From assembly GCF_001202025.1 (NCBI RefSeq), contig NZ_LGHS01000072.1, positions 1 to 64,000 of the forward strand: a DNA stretch of 64,000 nucleotides. The letters are read 5' to 3'. The position numbers and the translations under genes are program-made. Shown piece by piece: positions 7,584-15,685 of the stretch (position 1 is its first letter; every line of letters begins with the position of its first letter). Below the pieces are notes generated by a model. It was not told the DNA's origin and searched no databases. It saw nothing but the letters and a program-made list of their open reading frames with translations. Source of the stretch: Pseudorhodobacter aquimaris. GTDB lineage: Bacteria; Pseudomonadota; Alphaproteobacteria; Rhodobacterales; Rhodobacteraceae.

Positions 7584-10316
7584 CTACCCGTCGCGCCTGG
7601 CCAGCTTCAGACAGTTTTCGACAGCTTGCAGAAGGGCAACTCGTGAAACTGGTTTCATAAGCCGGACATCCTCGGGGCGCAGGCCGTTACCGTGAACCGT
7701 GGCCTCAGACGCATAGCCTGAGAGAAAAATGAACGGGATTTCAGGGCGAAGCTCACGACAGGCCTTGGCAAGAGCCGGGCCTTGCAACCGCCCCGGCATC
7801 ACGATGTCGGTCAAGACCAGATCGATACCGGGATCGGATTGGAAAACCTCAAATGCAGTATCGCCATTTGCGGCGGTCGTCACATTATATCCCGCGCTGG
7901 CAAGGTTCTTCTTGAGTACATCCATGACCTCGGGCTGGTCTTCGGCAATCAGAATGTGGTCCCGGGAATCGGGGGCCGTCTTTAACCGGGTTTGTGAGGT
8001 TGGGGTCTTTTCTGCCGGCGTCGTGGGCTGTGCCCGCGCGCTGAAGAACATCTTGAAACTGGTGCCGCTGCCGGGTTCGGAATAGACGCGGATCATTCCG
8101 CCGGATTGTTTGACAAAACCCTCAACCATCGACAGGCCAAGCCCTGTACCTTTGCCGACCTCTTTGGTCGAGAAAAACGGGTCAAAGATTTGTCCGATCA
8201 GTTCCGGCGAAATCCCGGGCCCGGTATCGCTGATGGCAACCATGACATAGCGCCCCGGCGGAATGGTTTCTGATCGCGTGTCGAGGTAACTTTCGTCGAT
8301 GCGCAGATTTGCGGTCTCGATCGTCAGCCTGCCGCCGCCCTCCATCGCATCCCGCGCGTTCAGGATCAGGTTGATCAAGGCGCTTTGAAGCGAGCTTTGA
8401 TCGACCAGAATCGGCCAGACCCCGCCTTGAAAAACTGTTTCAATCTGGATGTTGGAGGCGATGGTCCGCCGCATCCAGCGCTCTGTCTCGCTGATCGCCT
8501 TGTTGATATCAAGCATCACAGGCTGTAGCCGCGCCTTACGGGCATAGGCCAGCATATTGCTGGTCAATTCCGAACCATGTTTGACAGATGCCAAGGCCGC
8601 CTCGATCAAAAGATCGGTTTCTTTGGTGTTTACACCGGGAAGTTGAGTGTCGATCTCGACCTGGAGCAGCTCAAGATTGCCCATTATGACGGCCAGAAGA
8701 TTGTTGAAGTCATGCGCCACACCACCGGTGAGCTGACCAATGGCCTCCATTTTCTGTGCTTGATGAAGCTGTTTCTGCTGGGCCCATTTTTGGCTGACGT
8801 CCTCGAATAGGGAGATGACGCCATTGCCGCTGGTGGGAATTTCGGTTGCAATGATAATGCGCCCGTTGGCCTGTTCATGGGTCCAGCTTTGTGGGGCGAT
8901 GCGGGCCGATTCCAGGCGGTCATCGATATAGCTTTTCGGGTTGTCGTAACCCTTGCTTTTGGCGATATCCTTGACAGAGCCTTCCAAAATCTCGCGAAAA
9001 TGGATGCCGCGCTCCAGGGTGGGGCCGCCGTGCTGCTGCAAATCGGCATAGAGCTGGTTGTGCATGACCAGCCTGAAGTCGGGATCATAAAAGGCAACCC
9101 CCAGCGGCAGAGCTTCGCCGCCCTCTACCAGAATTTCCGTAAGCCGCTTCATCTTGCGTTCATGGTGTTTGCGTTCGGATATATCGATGCTGGTGCCGAC
9201 CATACGCACGGGCTTGCCATCGCGGACCACCACAAAGGCCCGCTCCAGCAGGTCGACCCAGTGGCCGTCTTTATGACGTGCCCGAAATTCCGCCTCGCGC
9301 ACTGTGTTTGCGGGTGATCCGGGGTCCACAAAGGTGGCCTGCACGAGGGCACGGTCTTCGGGATGGATCGACGCAAGATAGACATCGGCATCAAGCGTGT
9401 CGTGCTCGGGGTCCATTCCAAGCATCTCGTAACATCTGGGCGAGACATAGGTTTCCCCTGTCCCGAAATCACGATCCCAAAGGCCGTCATTTGCCCCCCG
9501 CATGGCCAGTGCAAAGCGCTCTTCGCTGACACGCAAGGCTTCGCTGCGCTCAAGCACCCGTTGCACCAGATTCATGTTCAGATCTGACAGTTCACGGCGA
9601 AGCCGGACCAGATCAGAGATGTCACTCTCGCTGATGACGGCAACAAATGCGCCGGTTGCCGGATCACGCCCCCGATGCGCCTTGATATAATGCGTGCGTT
9701 CGGGCGTGATGCCGGGAACCGTAAGCTCCGCGCTAAAGACCGAGGACTGGCTAACCGATTGCAACAAGGCCTGCGCCAAATCCTTATCGCCGAATCTCGT
9801 GGCAAGGTCGCCGCTGCTGCCCTGCGCCGCGCCGTAACACTCAAACGCTTCGGGATTTTGGGCAATCAACCGGCCGGAAAGCGAAAACATGCTTAGGATA
9901 ACGCCCGAATAGCGGATGGTTTCCGCGATCCTTGCTGTATGGATATCAAAATCCGCGCCCCGTTTATTGGTGATTTCAGCCAATAGGCCAAGACGGCCTT
10001 GGCCAAATGTAACAGGCTGTAGCTTGACCAAAGCCGCGACCGGCGTGTTGTCAGGATACAGAATCCAGGTTTCCTGCTCATCACGGTTCATATGCGGATC
10101 ATGTGCTATCTGTTGCACGCGCTGACGGACGGTTTCACTATCCGAAGAGAAATCCCGCGCCCTTAGGGCGTCAAGGCTATCGACCTTCCAAAAGGCCAAA
10201 GCCGCCGCATTCCCCCACCAGATCGCGTGCTGGTCAATGTCGAATATCCATATGGGCGCGGCAAGGGTTTCCATAATGGACAAGGAGGAGATGTCCGGAA
10301 CATTCAATCGCTGCAT
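7584..10316 (-). CDS. PAS-rich hybrid sensor histidine kinase
   Basis: About 910 residues, soluble (no membrane span seen). In order: an N-terminal PAS region (about 15-125), a second PAS-like stretch (to about 250), a coiled linker, a PAS/PAC pair beginning ERFALAMRGANDGLWDRD, a further PAS-like region, then HisKA with the phospho-acceptor in GGVAHDFNNLLA (His535). HATPase_c follows with NLILNARDAMEGGG, DTGPGIS and GTGLGLSM, and a C-terminal receiver has its Asp in LVLTDIVMPG (Asp837). The HDFNN box is the NtrB-like subtype. The input signal is unknown and no partner regulator or HPt gene adjoins it, so it is an orphan. The start MQRLNVPDI at 10316 was preferred over a TTG at 10397 because residues upstream do not look like protein; the ribosome site is weak. 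Confidence 0.85.
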   Translation of the reverse strand: MQRLNVPDISSLSIMETLAAPIWIFDIDQHAIWWGNAAALAFWKVDSLDALRARDFSSDSETVRQRVQQIAHDPHMNRDEQETWILYPDNTPVAALVKLQPVTFGQGRLGLLAEITNKRGADFDIHTARIAETIRYSGVILSMFSLSGRLIAQNPEAFECYGAAQGSSGDLATRFGDKDLAQALLQSVSQSSVFSAELTVPGITPERTHYIKAHRGRDPATGAFVAVISESDISDLVRLRRELSDLNMNLVQRVLERSEALRVSEERFALAMRGANDGLWDRDFGTGETYVSPRCYEMLGMDPEHDTLDADVYLASIHPEDRALVQATFVDPGSPANTVREAEFRARHKDGHWVDLLERAFVVVRDGKPVRMVGTSIDISERKHHERKMKRLTEILVEGGEALPLGVAFYDPDFRLVMHNQLYADLQQHGGPTLERGIHFREILEGSVKDIAKSKGYDNPKSYIDDRLESARIAPQSWTHEQANGRIIIATEIPTSGNGVISLFEDVSQKWAQQKQLHQAQKMEAIGQLTGGVAHDFNNLLAVIMGNLELLQVEIDTQLPGVNTKETDLLIEAALASVKHGSELTSNMLAYARKARLQPVMLDINKAISETERWMRRTIASNIQIETVFQGGVWPILVDQSSLQSALINLILNARDAMEGGGRLTIETANLRIDESYLDTRSETIPPGRYVMVAISDTGPGISPELIGQIFDPFFSTKEVGKGTGLGLSMVEGFVKQSGGMIRVYSEPGSGTSFKMFFSARAQPTTPAEKTPTSQTRLKTAPDSRDHILIAEDQPEVMDVLKKNLASAGYNVTTAANGDTAFEVFQSDPGIDLVLTDIVMPGRLQGPALAKACRELRPEIPFIFLSGYASEATVHGNGLRPEDVRLMKPVSRVALLQAVENCLKLARRDG

Positions 10317-10647
10317 AGGGTTAGGCCCTTGTGTAAAAAATCGTCTAGGGGATGCCCTGTGCCTATGGCGCTTATCGAAATGAAGACATGCACCCAAATT
10401 CGCGGCATTTTAATTTATGGTTAAAAGATTAGACGCTTTTTACGGGAATACAATATTATTGTCTCACCAAAAACGTATCCACTTTACATCTGGGCGTTGA
10501 TATCTATGCGCCAAAAAGCCCAAGTCCGGGGCAGTGTTGCTTAAATCGCCCTCGTAGCCGCCCGCTGGCCTGCTGCGACTATACAACGGCGCGCCCGTGG
10601 ATTAAAACCCATCGGAACTGGAACAAGAAAGCTGCCCGAGGGACCCT
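10317..10647. other. Divergent promoter region, kinase / frr
   Basis: About 330 bases between the kinase, reading left, and frr, reading right. 10400-10500 is AT-rich. No open reading frame, RNA gene or strong repeat was recognised. frr has GAGGG about five bases before its ATG. Confidence 0.4.
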
Positions 10648-11211
10648 ATGTCAGACGATTTCATGCTCGACACCGATGATCTGGAACGCCGGATGGACGG
10701 GGCGCAAACGGCCCTGCGCGCAGAATTTGCATCGCTGCGCACCGGGCGCGGCTCTGCCTCTATGGTTGATCCGATCATGGTTGATGCTTACGGCGCGCTG
10801 ACCCCGCTTAACCAAGTGGCGACTGTCAACGTGCCAGAGCCGCGTATGGTCACGGTGAATGTCTGGGACAAGGGGCTTGTCGGCAAGGTGGAAAAAGCGA
10901 TCCGCGAATCCGGCCTTGGCATCAACCCGCAGCTGAACGGCACCATTATCATGCTGCCGATCCCCGAGCTGAACGAAGAGCGCCGCCGCGAGCTTACCAA
11001 AGTCGCCGGTCAATATGCCGAACAGGCCAAGGTTGCCGTCCGCAACATTCGCCGCGACGGTATGGATCAGGTGAAGAAGGCCAAGGCTGACGGGCTTTCG
11101 GAGGATGATCAGAAGTTCTGGGAAACCGCGGTGCAAGAGCTGACCGACAAGGCAATCGCAGCCATCGATATGTCGCTTGAAACCAAGCAACAGGAAATCA
11201 TGCAGGTCTGA
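10648..11211 (+). CDS. frr: Ribosome recycling factor
   Basis: A 187-residue protein of normal RRF length. It releases the 70S complex after termination together with EF-G. Visible hallmarks are the opening helix with [20 protein letters not shown], the [16 protein letters not shown] beta segment, [20 protein letters not shown], and the basic region [16 protein letters not shown]. It is the first gene of a rightward run that continues into uppS. Here frr lies beside a histidine kinase rather than next to pyrH, as it is in many bacteria, so the upstream part of the usual tsf-pyrH-frr order is absent. Confidence 0.97.
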   Translation: MSDDFMLDTDDLERRMDGAQTALRAEFASLRTGRGSASMVDPIMVDAYGALTPLNQVATVNVPEPRMVTVNVWDKGLVGKVEKAIRESGLGINPQLNGTIIMLPIPELNEERRRELTKVAGQYAEQAKVAVRNIRRDGMDQVKKAKADGLSEDDQKFWETAVQELTDKAIAAIDMSLETKQQEIMQV

Positions 11212-11248
11212 TCTTGTCTTTTTGCGACCGAGAAAGGGCAGTCTCCCT

Positions 11249-11983
11249 GTGTCAATCACACCAAACATCGCAAAGAACCGACCGGTAGAACATGTTGCCA
11301 TCATTATGGATGGCAACGGTCGCTGGGCCACCAATCGTGGCTGGCCGCGTCTTGTCGGCCATCGCAAAGGGGCCGAGCGTGTCAAGCAGATTGTGGCGGC
11401 GGCCCCTGATCTGGGGATTAAATGGCTGACGGTCTATGCGTTTTCGACTGAAAACTGGAAACGCTCTACCGAAGAAGTCATCGGGATCATGGCGATTTTC
11501 GCGCGCTATATCCAGCGCGAGGCGGACCGCATGGCCAGAGAGGGCGTGCGGTTGCGCTTTATCGGTGACCGTTCCCGGCTGGACCCCAAGCTGCAACGGC
11601 TGATGTCGGGGATCGAGGCGCGGACGGCAGGGTTCTCGCGGCTCAACCTGACGGTTGCGATCAACTATGGCGGTCGTGACGAGATTATGCGGGCCACTCG
11701 CGCGCTGGCAATCGAGGTGGCCGAGGGCAGGCTGGAGGCTTGTGATATGACCGAGGCCGCTCTTGCTGCGCGGCTGGATACAGGTGCGCTTCCCGATCCC
11801 GATCTGGTGATCCGCACCTCGGGCGAAACCCGCACCTCCAATTTTCTGATCTGGCAGTCGGCCTATGCCGAATATGAGTTCACCCCCACACTTTGGCCCG
11901 ATTTCTCGCCCGAGGAGTTGGGAGCGATCATTGACCGTTTCAGCACCCGCGAGCGACGTTTCGGCGGGGTGACCCCGGTATGA
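11249..11983 (+). CDS. uppS: Isoprenyl transferase (undecaprenyl diphosphate synthase)
   Basis: A 244-residue cis-prenyltransferase that extends farnesyl diphosphate with isopentenyl diphosphate to the C55 carrier used for peptidoglycan and O-antigen. The catalytic P-loop is IIMDGNGRWA (Asp21). Further motifs are YAFSTENWKR, NYGGRDEI, and the diphosphate-binding RTSGETRTSNFLIWQ. The GTG at 11249 was chosen: it follows AGAAAGGG at suitable spacing and gives the family's usual short N terminus. The frame stays open to 11177, but that extension overlaps frr and lacks conservation. It overlaps cdsA by four bases (ATGA), indicating coupling. Confidence 0.95.
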   Translation: MSITPNIAKNRPVEHVAIIMDGNGRWATNRGWPRLVGHRKGAERVKQIVAAAPDLGIKWLTVYAFSTENWKRSTEEVIGIMAIFARYIQREADRMAREGVRLRFIGDRSRLDPKLQRLMSGIEARTAGFSRLNLTVAINYGGRDEIMRATRALAIEVAEGRLEACDMTEAALAARLDTGALPDPDLVIRTSGETRTSNFLIWQSAYAEYEFTPTLWPDFSPEELGAIIDRFSTRERRFGGVTPV

Positions 11984-12789
11984 GCGCTTCGGAAAATCGC
12001 TGGGGTGACTTGCGCGCCCGCCTGATCTCGGCCGTGGTCATGATCTTGGTCGCGGCTGTCGGGATCTGGCTTGGCGGGATGGTTTTTACTGTTCTGGTGG
12101 CAGCCTTGACCGGCCTGATGTTGTGGGAGCTAGGCTCCATGACCCGCCTTGCAAAAGCGCCGCCACATGATCGCAGCGCGCTTGTGGTTGCCGGGCTGGG
12201 GGTGCTGTGTCTTGCATTTGCATTGGCCTCCCCGTTGATGATTGGCGCAAGCGCGCTTTTGGTCCCTGCGCTTGCCCTTGCGCTGACCCAGCGTCGCGAC
12301 CGTGGGCTGGCGGCTTTGTGGGCTGCGGGCACGATGATTGCGGGATTCGGGCTTGTCACCCTGCGCAGTGAGGTGGGGATGGCGGCGATCGTGTGGATCG
12401 TCCTTGTGGTCGTGATCTCTGATGTCATGGGCTATTTTGCGGGGCGTGTTCTGGGCGGGCCAAAGTTCTGGCCAGCCATCAGCCCCAAGAAAACCTGGTC
12501 CGGCACGGTTGCGGGCTGGGTCGGCGCTGCATTGGTGGGCGGGGTGTTCTGGGCATCTGGCATGGCGCCTTTCGGGATTATTTTGCTGTCGGCGCTGGTC
12601 TCATTTGCCGGGCAGATGGGCGATATTGCCGAAAGCTGGATCAAGCGGCGGACAGGCGTCAAGGACAGCTCTGACCTCATCCCCGGGCATGGCGGTTTTC
12701 TGGACCGTTTCGATGCGATGACGGGGGCGGTGGTGCTGGTGATGCTGTTGTCCTTGCTGATGCCTTTGCCATTTCCGGTCGGGGGATAG
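11980..12789 (+). CDS. cdsA: Phosphatidate cytidylyltransferase
   Basis: A 269-residue integral membrane enzyme with several hydrophobic helices. It makes CDP-diacylglycerol from phosphatidate and CTP, the branch point to all phospholipids. The signature near the C terminus is present: KRRTGVKDSSDLIPGHGGFL followed by DRFDAM. The SPKKTWSGTVAG segment is also typical. It is translationally coupled to uppS by the ATGA overlap and is followed five bases later by dxr, which matches the conserved uppS-cdsA-dxr order in alphaproteobacteria. Confidence 0.95.
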   Translation: MSASENRWGDLRARLISAVVMILVAAVGIWLGGMVFTVLVAALTGLMLWELGSMTRLAKAPPHDRSALVVAGLGVLCLAFALASPLMIGASALLVPALALALTQRRDRGLAALWAAGTMIAGFGLVTLRSEVGMAAIVWIVLVVVISDVMGYFAGRVLGGPKFWPAISPKKTWSGTVAGWVGAALVGGVFWASGMAPFGIILLSALVSFAGQMGDIAESWIKRRTGVKDSSDLIPGHGGFLDRFDAMTGAVVLVMLLSLLMPLPFPVGG

Positions 12790-12793
12790 GCCT

Positions 12794-13978
12794 TTGCGCT
12801 CCATTTCCATTTTCGGCGCGACCGGTTCCATCGGTGAAAGCACTTTTGATCTGATCATGCGCGGCGGCGGGCCAGAGGCTTACCGCACCGTGGCCCTGAC
12901 CGGCGCGCGCAATATCCCACGTCTGGCCGAGATGGCCCGCGCATTGCGTGCCGAGGTCGCCGTTACCGCGCATGAGGAATGCCTGCCCGCGCTGCGTGAT
13001 GCCCTTGCGGGCAGTGGCATTGAATGTGCGGCAGGGGCAGCGGCGATTGCCGAGGCGGCCGACCGGCCGGCAGATTGGGTGATGTCGGCGATTGTGGGGG
13101 CGGCGGGGCTGGTTCCGGGCCTGCGTGCGCTGCGTCATGGTGGCACGCTGGCGCTGGCGAATAAAGAAAGCCTTGTGACGGCAGGCCCCTTGTTGCTAGC
13201 CACGGCGGCACGGTACGGGGCGACATTACTGCCGGTCGACAGTGAACATTCCGCCGTTTTTCAGGCCTTGGTGGGTGAGGATAAATCGGCCGTAGAGCGC
13301 GTGATCATCACCGCCTCGGGCGGCCCGTTCCGCAGCTTTACGCTGGAGCAGATGCAAAGCATCACGCCTGCGCAGGCGGTAAAACATCCCAATTGGTCGA
13401 TGGGGCAAAGGATCTCTATCGACAGCGCGTCGATGTTTAACAAGGCGCTGGAACTTATTGAAACGCGTGAGTTTTTCGGTTTTGATCCCGACCAGATAGA
13501 GGTGATCACCCATCCGCAATCCATCATCCATGCGATGGTCGGCTTTTGTGACGGTGGCATTATGGCGCATCTTGGCCCTGCCGATATGCGCCACGCCATC
13601 GGTTTTGCGCTACATTGGCCAAATAGGGGCGATGTGCCGGTGGAGCGGCTGGATCTGGCCCAGCTTGCCTCGCTGGATTTTGAGGCGCCCGATCCCGCGC
13701 GCTTTCCGGCGCTGCGGCTTGCGCGCGATGTGATGGCGATGCGCGGGCTTTCGGGGGCGGCGTTTAACGCGGCCAAGGAGATTGCATTGGACGGTTTCAT
13801 CGCGGAGGAGCTGTCGTTTTTGGGCATGGCTGAGGTGGTGGAAACCACGCTTTCCCAACTTTCGCGCCAAAACAGCCTTCAAATTGACGCGACCACCCTT
13901 GAGGATGTGTTGAATATGGACCATCTCGCAAGAGAGACTGCCGCAAGCGCGGTCAAATCGTGGCAGCAAGGAAAATAG
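12794..13978 (+). CDS. dxr: 1-deoxy-D-xylulose 5-phosphate reductoisomerase
   Basis: A 394-residue enzyme of the MEP isoprenoid pathway. It rearranges and reduces DXP to MEP using NADPH and a divalent metal. The NADPH loop FGATGSIGEST is at residues 7-17. Further motifs are LANKESLVTAG, the metal site in PVDSEHSAVFQ, the ITASGGPFR loop, and the substrate loop KHPNWSMGQRISIDSASMFN. The start is a TTG at 12794 preceded by GGGGGATAGG, which places the Rossmann strand correctly at the N terminus; no upstream ATG is available. Its product feeds the isopentenyl diphosphate used by uppS in the same cluster. Confidence 0.95.
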   Translation: MRSISIFGATGSIGESTFDLIMRGGGPEAYRTVALTGARNIPRLAEMARALRAEVAVTAHEECLPALRDALAGSGIECAAGAAAIAEAADRPADWVMSAIVGAAGLVPGLRALRHGGTLALANKESLVTAGPLLLATAARYGATLLPVDSEHSAVFQALVGEDKSAVERVIITASGGPFRSFTLEQMQSITPAQAVKHPNWSMGQRISIDSASMFNKALELIETREFFGFDPDQIEVITHPQSIIHAMVGFCDGGIMAHLGPADMRHAIGFALHWPNRGDVPVERLDLAQLASLDFEAPDPARFPALRLARDVMAMRGLSGAAFNAAKEIALDGFIAEELSFLGMAEVVETTLSQLSRQNSLQIDATTLEDVLNMDHLARETAASAVKSWQQGK

Positions 13979-13983
13979 ACCTC

Positions 13984-15333
13984 GTGGAATTTATGAACTT
14001 GATCCCGTCCTTTGGCAATTTTGCCTGGACGATTGCGGCTTTTGTCATCGCCTTGTCGATCATCGTGGCCGTGCATGAATACGGACATTACATCGTTGGC
14101 CGCTGGAGCGGGATCCACGCTGATGTGTTCTCTTTGGGCTTTGGTCCGGTGTTGTTCTCGCGTGTCGACAAACGTGGCACGCGCTGGCAATTCGCGGCAT
14201 TTCCTCTGGGCGGCTATGTAAAGTTCAAGGGCGATAGCGATGCGGCCTCCGGTAAGGACGGAGAGGCGATTAGCGAGCTCAGCGCCGAAGAGCGCCGCCA
14301 CACCATGCATGGCGCGCCGCTTTGGGCGCGGGCGGCGACGGTTCTGGCGGGGCCGATGTTCAACTTCATTCTGACGATGGTGATTTACTTTGCCGTGACC
14401 CTGCATTTCGGGATCGCAACCGACCGCCCTGTGATCGGCGCGGTGAAACCCTTGCCCGACAACAGCCAGACCCTGCTTGCCGGCGATGAGGTTCTGGCGG
14501 TCAACGGTGTGCAAACCCCCGACCTGCAAAGCTTTATCACGACCGCCCGCGAATTGGAGATTGCGCCGACTGTCGATTACACCATTGCCCGCGCGGGCCG
14601 TGATGTGACCATCGCGGGGCCGTTTCCCTTTCCCGCACTCGTCGGCTCTATCGCGCTGGAGTCTGCGGCACAGGATGCAGGTCTGGCCGAAGGGGACGTG
14701 ATCCTGGCGATCAACGGGGAGCAAGTAAATGCCTTTATGGATCTGGTAAACTTCGTCAAAGACAGCAAGGACGCCCCTGTCTCGCTTGAGGTCTGGCGTC
14801 CCGATGATGCCGAGGGTACCCGGTTTGAGACCACTCTGACCCCGCGGCTGACGACCAACCCTTTGCCCGATGGCGGGTTTGAGGAACGCTATCTGATCGG
14901 GCTTGGCGAAGGCTTGATGTTCACGCCCGAGCTTTACACCCCCGGTCCGGTTGAGGCACTCTCGATCAGCGCAGAGCGTACGTGGACTTTGGTCAAGACC
15001 AGCCTATCGGGCTTGGGCCATATTGTGACGGGGGCGATTTCCTCGTGCAATTTGCGCGGCCCGATCGGCATTGCCAAGACCTCTTCGGCGGCGGCAGCGC
15101 AAGGCGGGCTGACCTTTATCATGATGATTGCGGCGCTCTCGACGGCGGTGGGGTTGATGAACCTCTTTCCGATTCCGGTTCTGGATGGCGGGCATCTGGT
15201 GTTCCACGCCTATGAGGCGATTACGGGCAAGCCGCCCTCGGACGGGGCCTTGCGGGTGATGATGATGGTCGGGCTGGCGGTGCTGTTGTCCTTGATGGCG
15301 TTCGCCCTGAGCAATGACCTCTTCTGCCCATAG
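13984..15333 (+). CDS. rseP: Site-2 protease RseP (M50 family)
   Basis: A 449-residue inner-membrane zinc metalloprotease that cleaves transmembrane anti-sigma factors and signal peptide remnants. The zinc motif HEYGH is at about residues 31-35 in the first membrane helix, and the third ligand motif PVLDGGHL is near the C terminus. Between them lie two PDZ-like regions (one around LLAGDEVLAVNGVQ, one at LAEGDVILAINGEQ) exposed to the periplasm. I prefer the GTG at 13984: AAGGA lies 11 bases upstream and it gives a first-helix spacing like that of relatives. ATG 13993 is possible; a GTG at 13960 would overlap dxr. It lies between dxr and bamA as in most Proteobacteria. Confidence 0.93.
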   Translation: MEFMNLIPSFGNFAWTIAAFVIALSIIVAVHEYGHYIVGRWSGIHADVFSLGFGPVLFSRVDKRGTRWQFAAFPLGGYVKFKGDSDAASGKDGEAISELSAEERRHTMHGAPLWARAATVLAGPMFNFILTMVIYFAVTLHFGIATDRPVIGAVKPLPDNSQTLLAGDEVLAVNGVQTPDLQSFITTARELEIAPTVDYTIARAGRDVTIAGPFPFPALVGSIALESAAQDAGLAEGDVILAINGEQVNAFMDLVNFVKDSKDAPVSLEVWRPDDAEGTRFETTLTPRLTTNPLPDGGFEERYLIGLGEGLMFTPELYTPGPVEALSISAERTWTLVKTSLSGLGHIVTGAISSCNLRGPIGIAKTSSAAAAQGGLTFIMMIAALSTAVGLMNLFPIPVLDGGHLVFHAYEAITGKPPSDGALRVMMMVGLAVLLSLMAFALSNDLFCP

Positions 15334-15424
15334 GACCGTATACAGTCCTGAACAATTTGCCTAAATCATGCCCCATTCATGCGCTAGGATGACATCAGTT
15401 TCCGAGTTGTAACGGGTGTGGCAG

Positions 15425-15562
15425 ATGCAAATAGTAGTGAGTGACTATCGCGGGCTTTGGTTGGTTCTGGGTCTGAACCGGGACCGGTTGTTTTGTGTGG
15501 GAACCATCGTTTTTGGCCTGATGGCGGGTGCATTTCTGGGGCAGATTGCCCTAAATCCCTGA
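15425..15562 (+). CDS. Possible 45-residue membrane protein
   Basis: A short reading frame in the gap between rseP and bamA. It starts MQIVVSDYRGLWLVLGLNRD, then has a single hydrophobic span containing GTIVFGLMAGAFLGQ, and ends in LNP. An amphipathic DYRGLW-NRDRL head followed by one membrane helix is typical of small inner-membrane proteins, and chance translation would rarely give so clean a pattern. The Shine-Dalgarno is weak (GGGTGTGG just upstream). No function can be assigned. Conservation in related genomes would decide whether it is real. Confidence 0.4.
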   Translation: MQIVVSDYRGLWLVLGLNRDRLFCVGTIVFGLMAGAFLGQIALNP

Positions 15563-15685
15563 AAAGGTGCGGCAGCTTTGTAACCACTTTCCAAATTGAG
15601 GCGATATCGGGCTCTGTCCTTTTGACAAGCTGGCGACTTCCCGTTACTCAGGTGGGAAATAGAGACAGCTACATGGGGCAGAACA

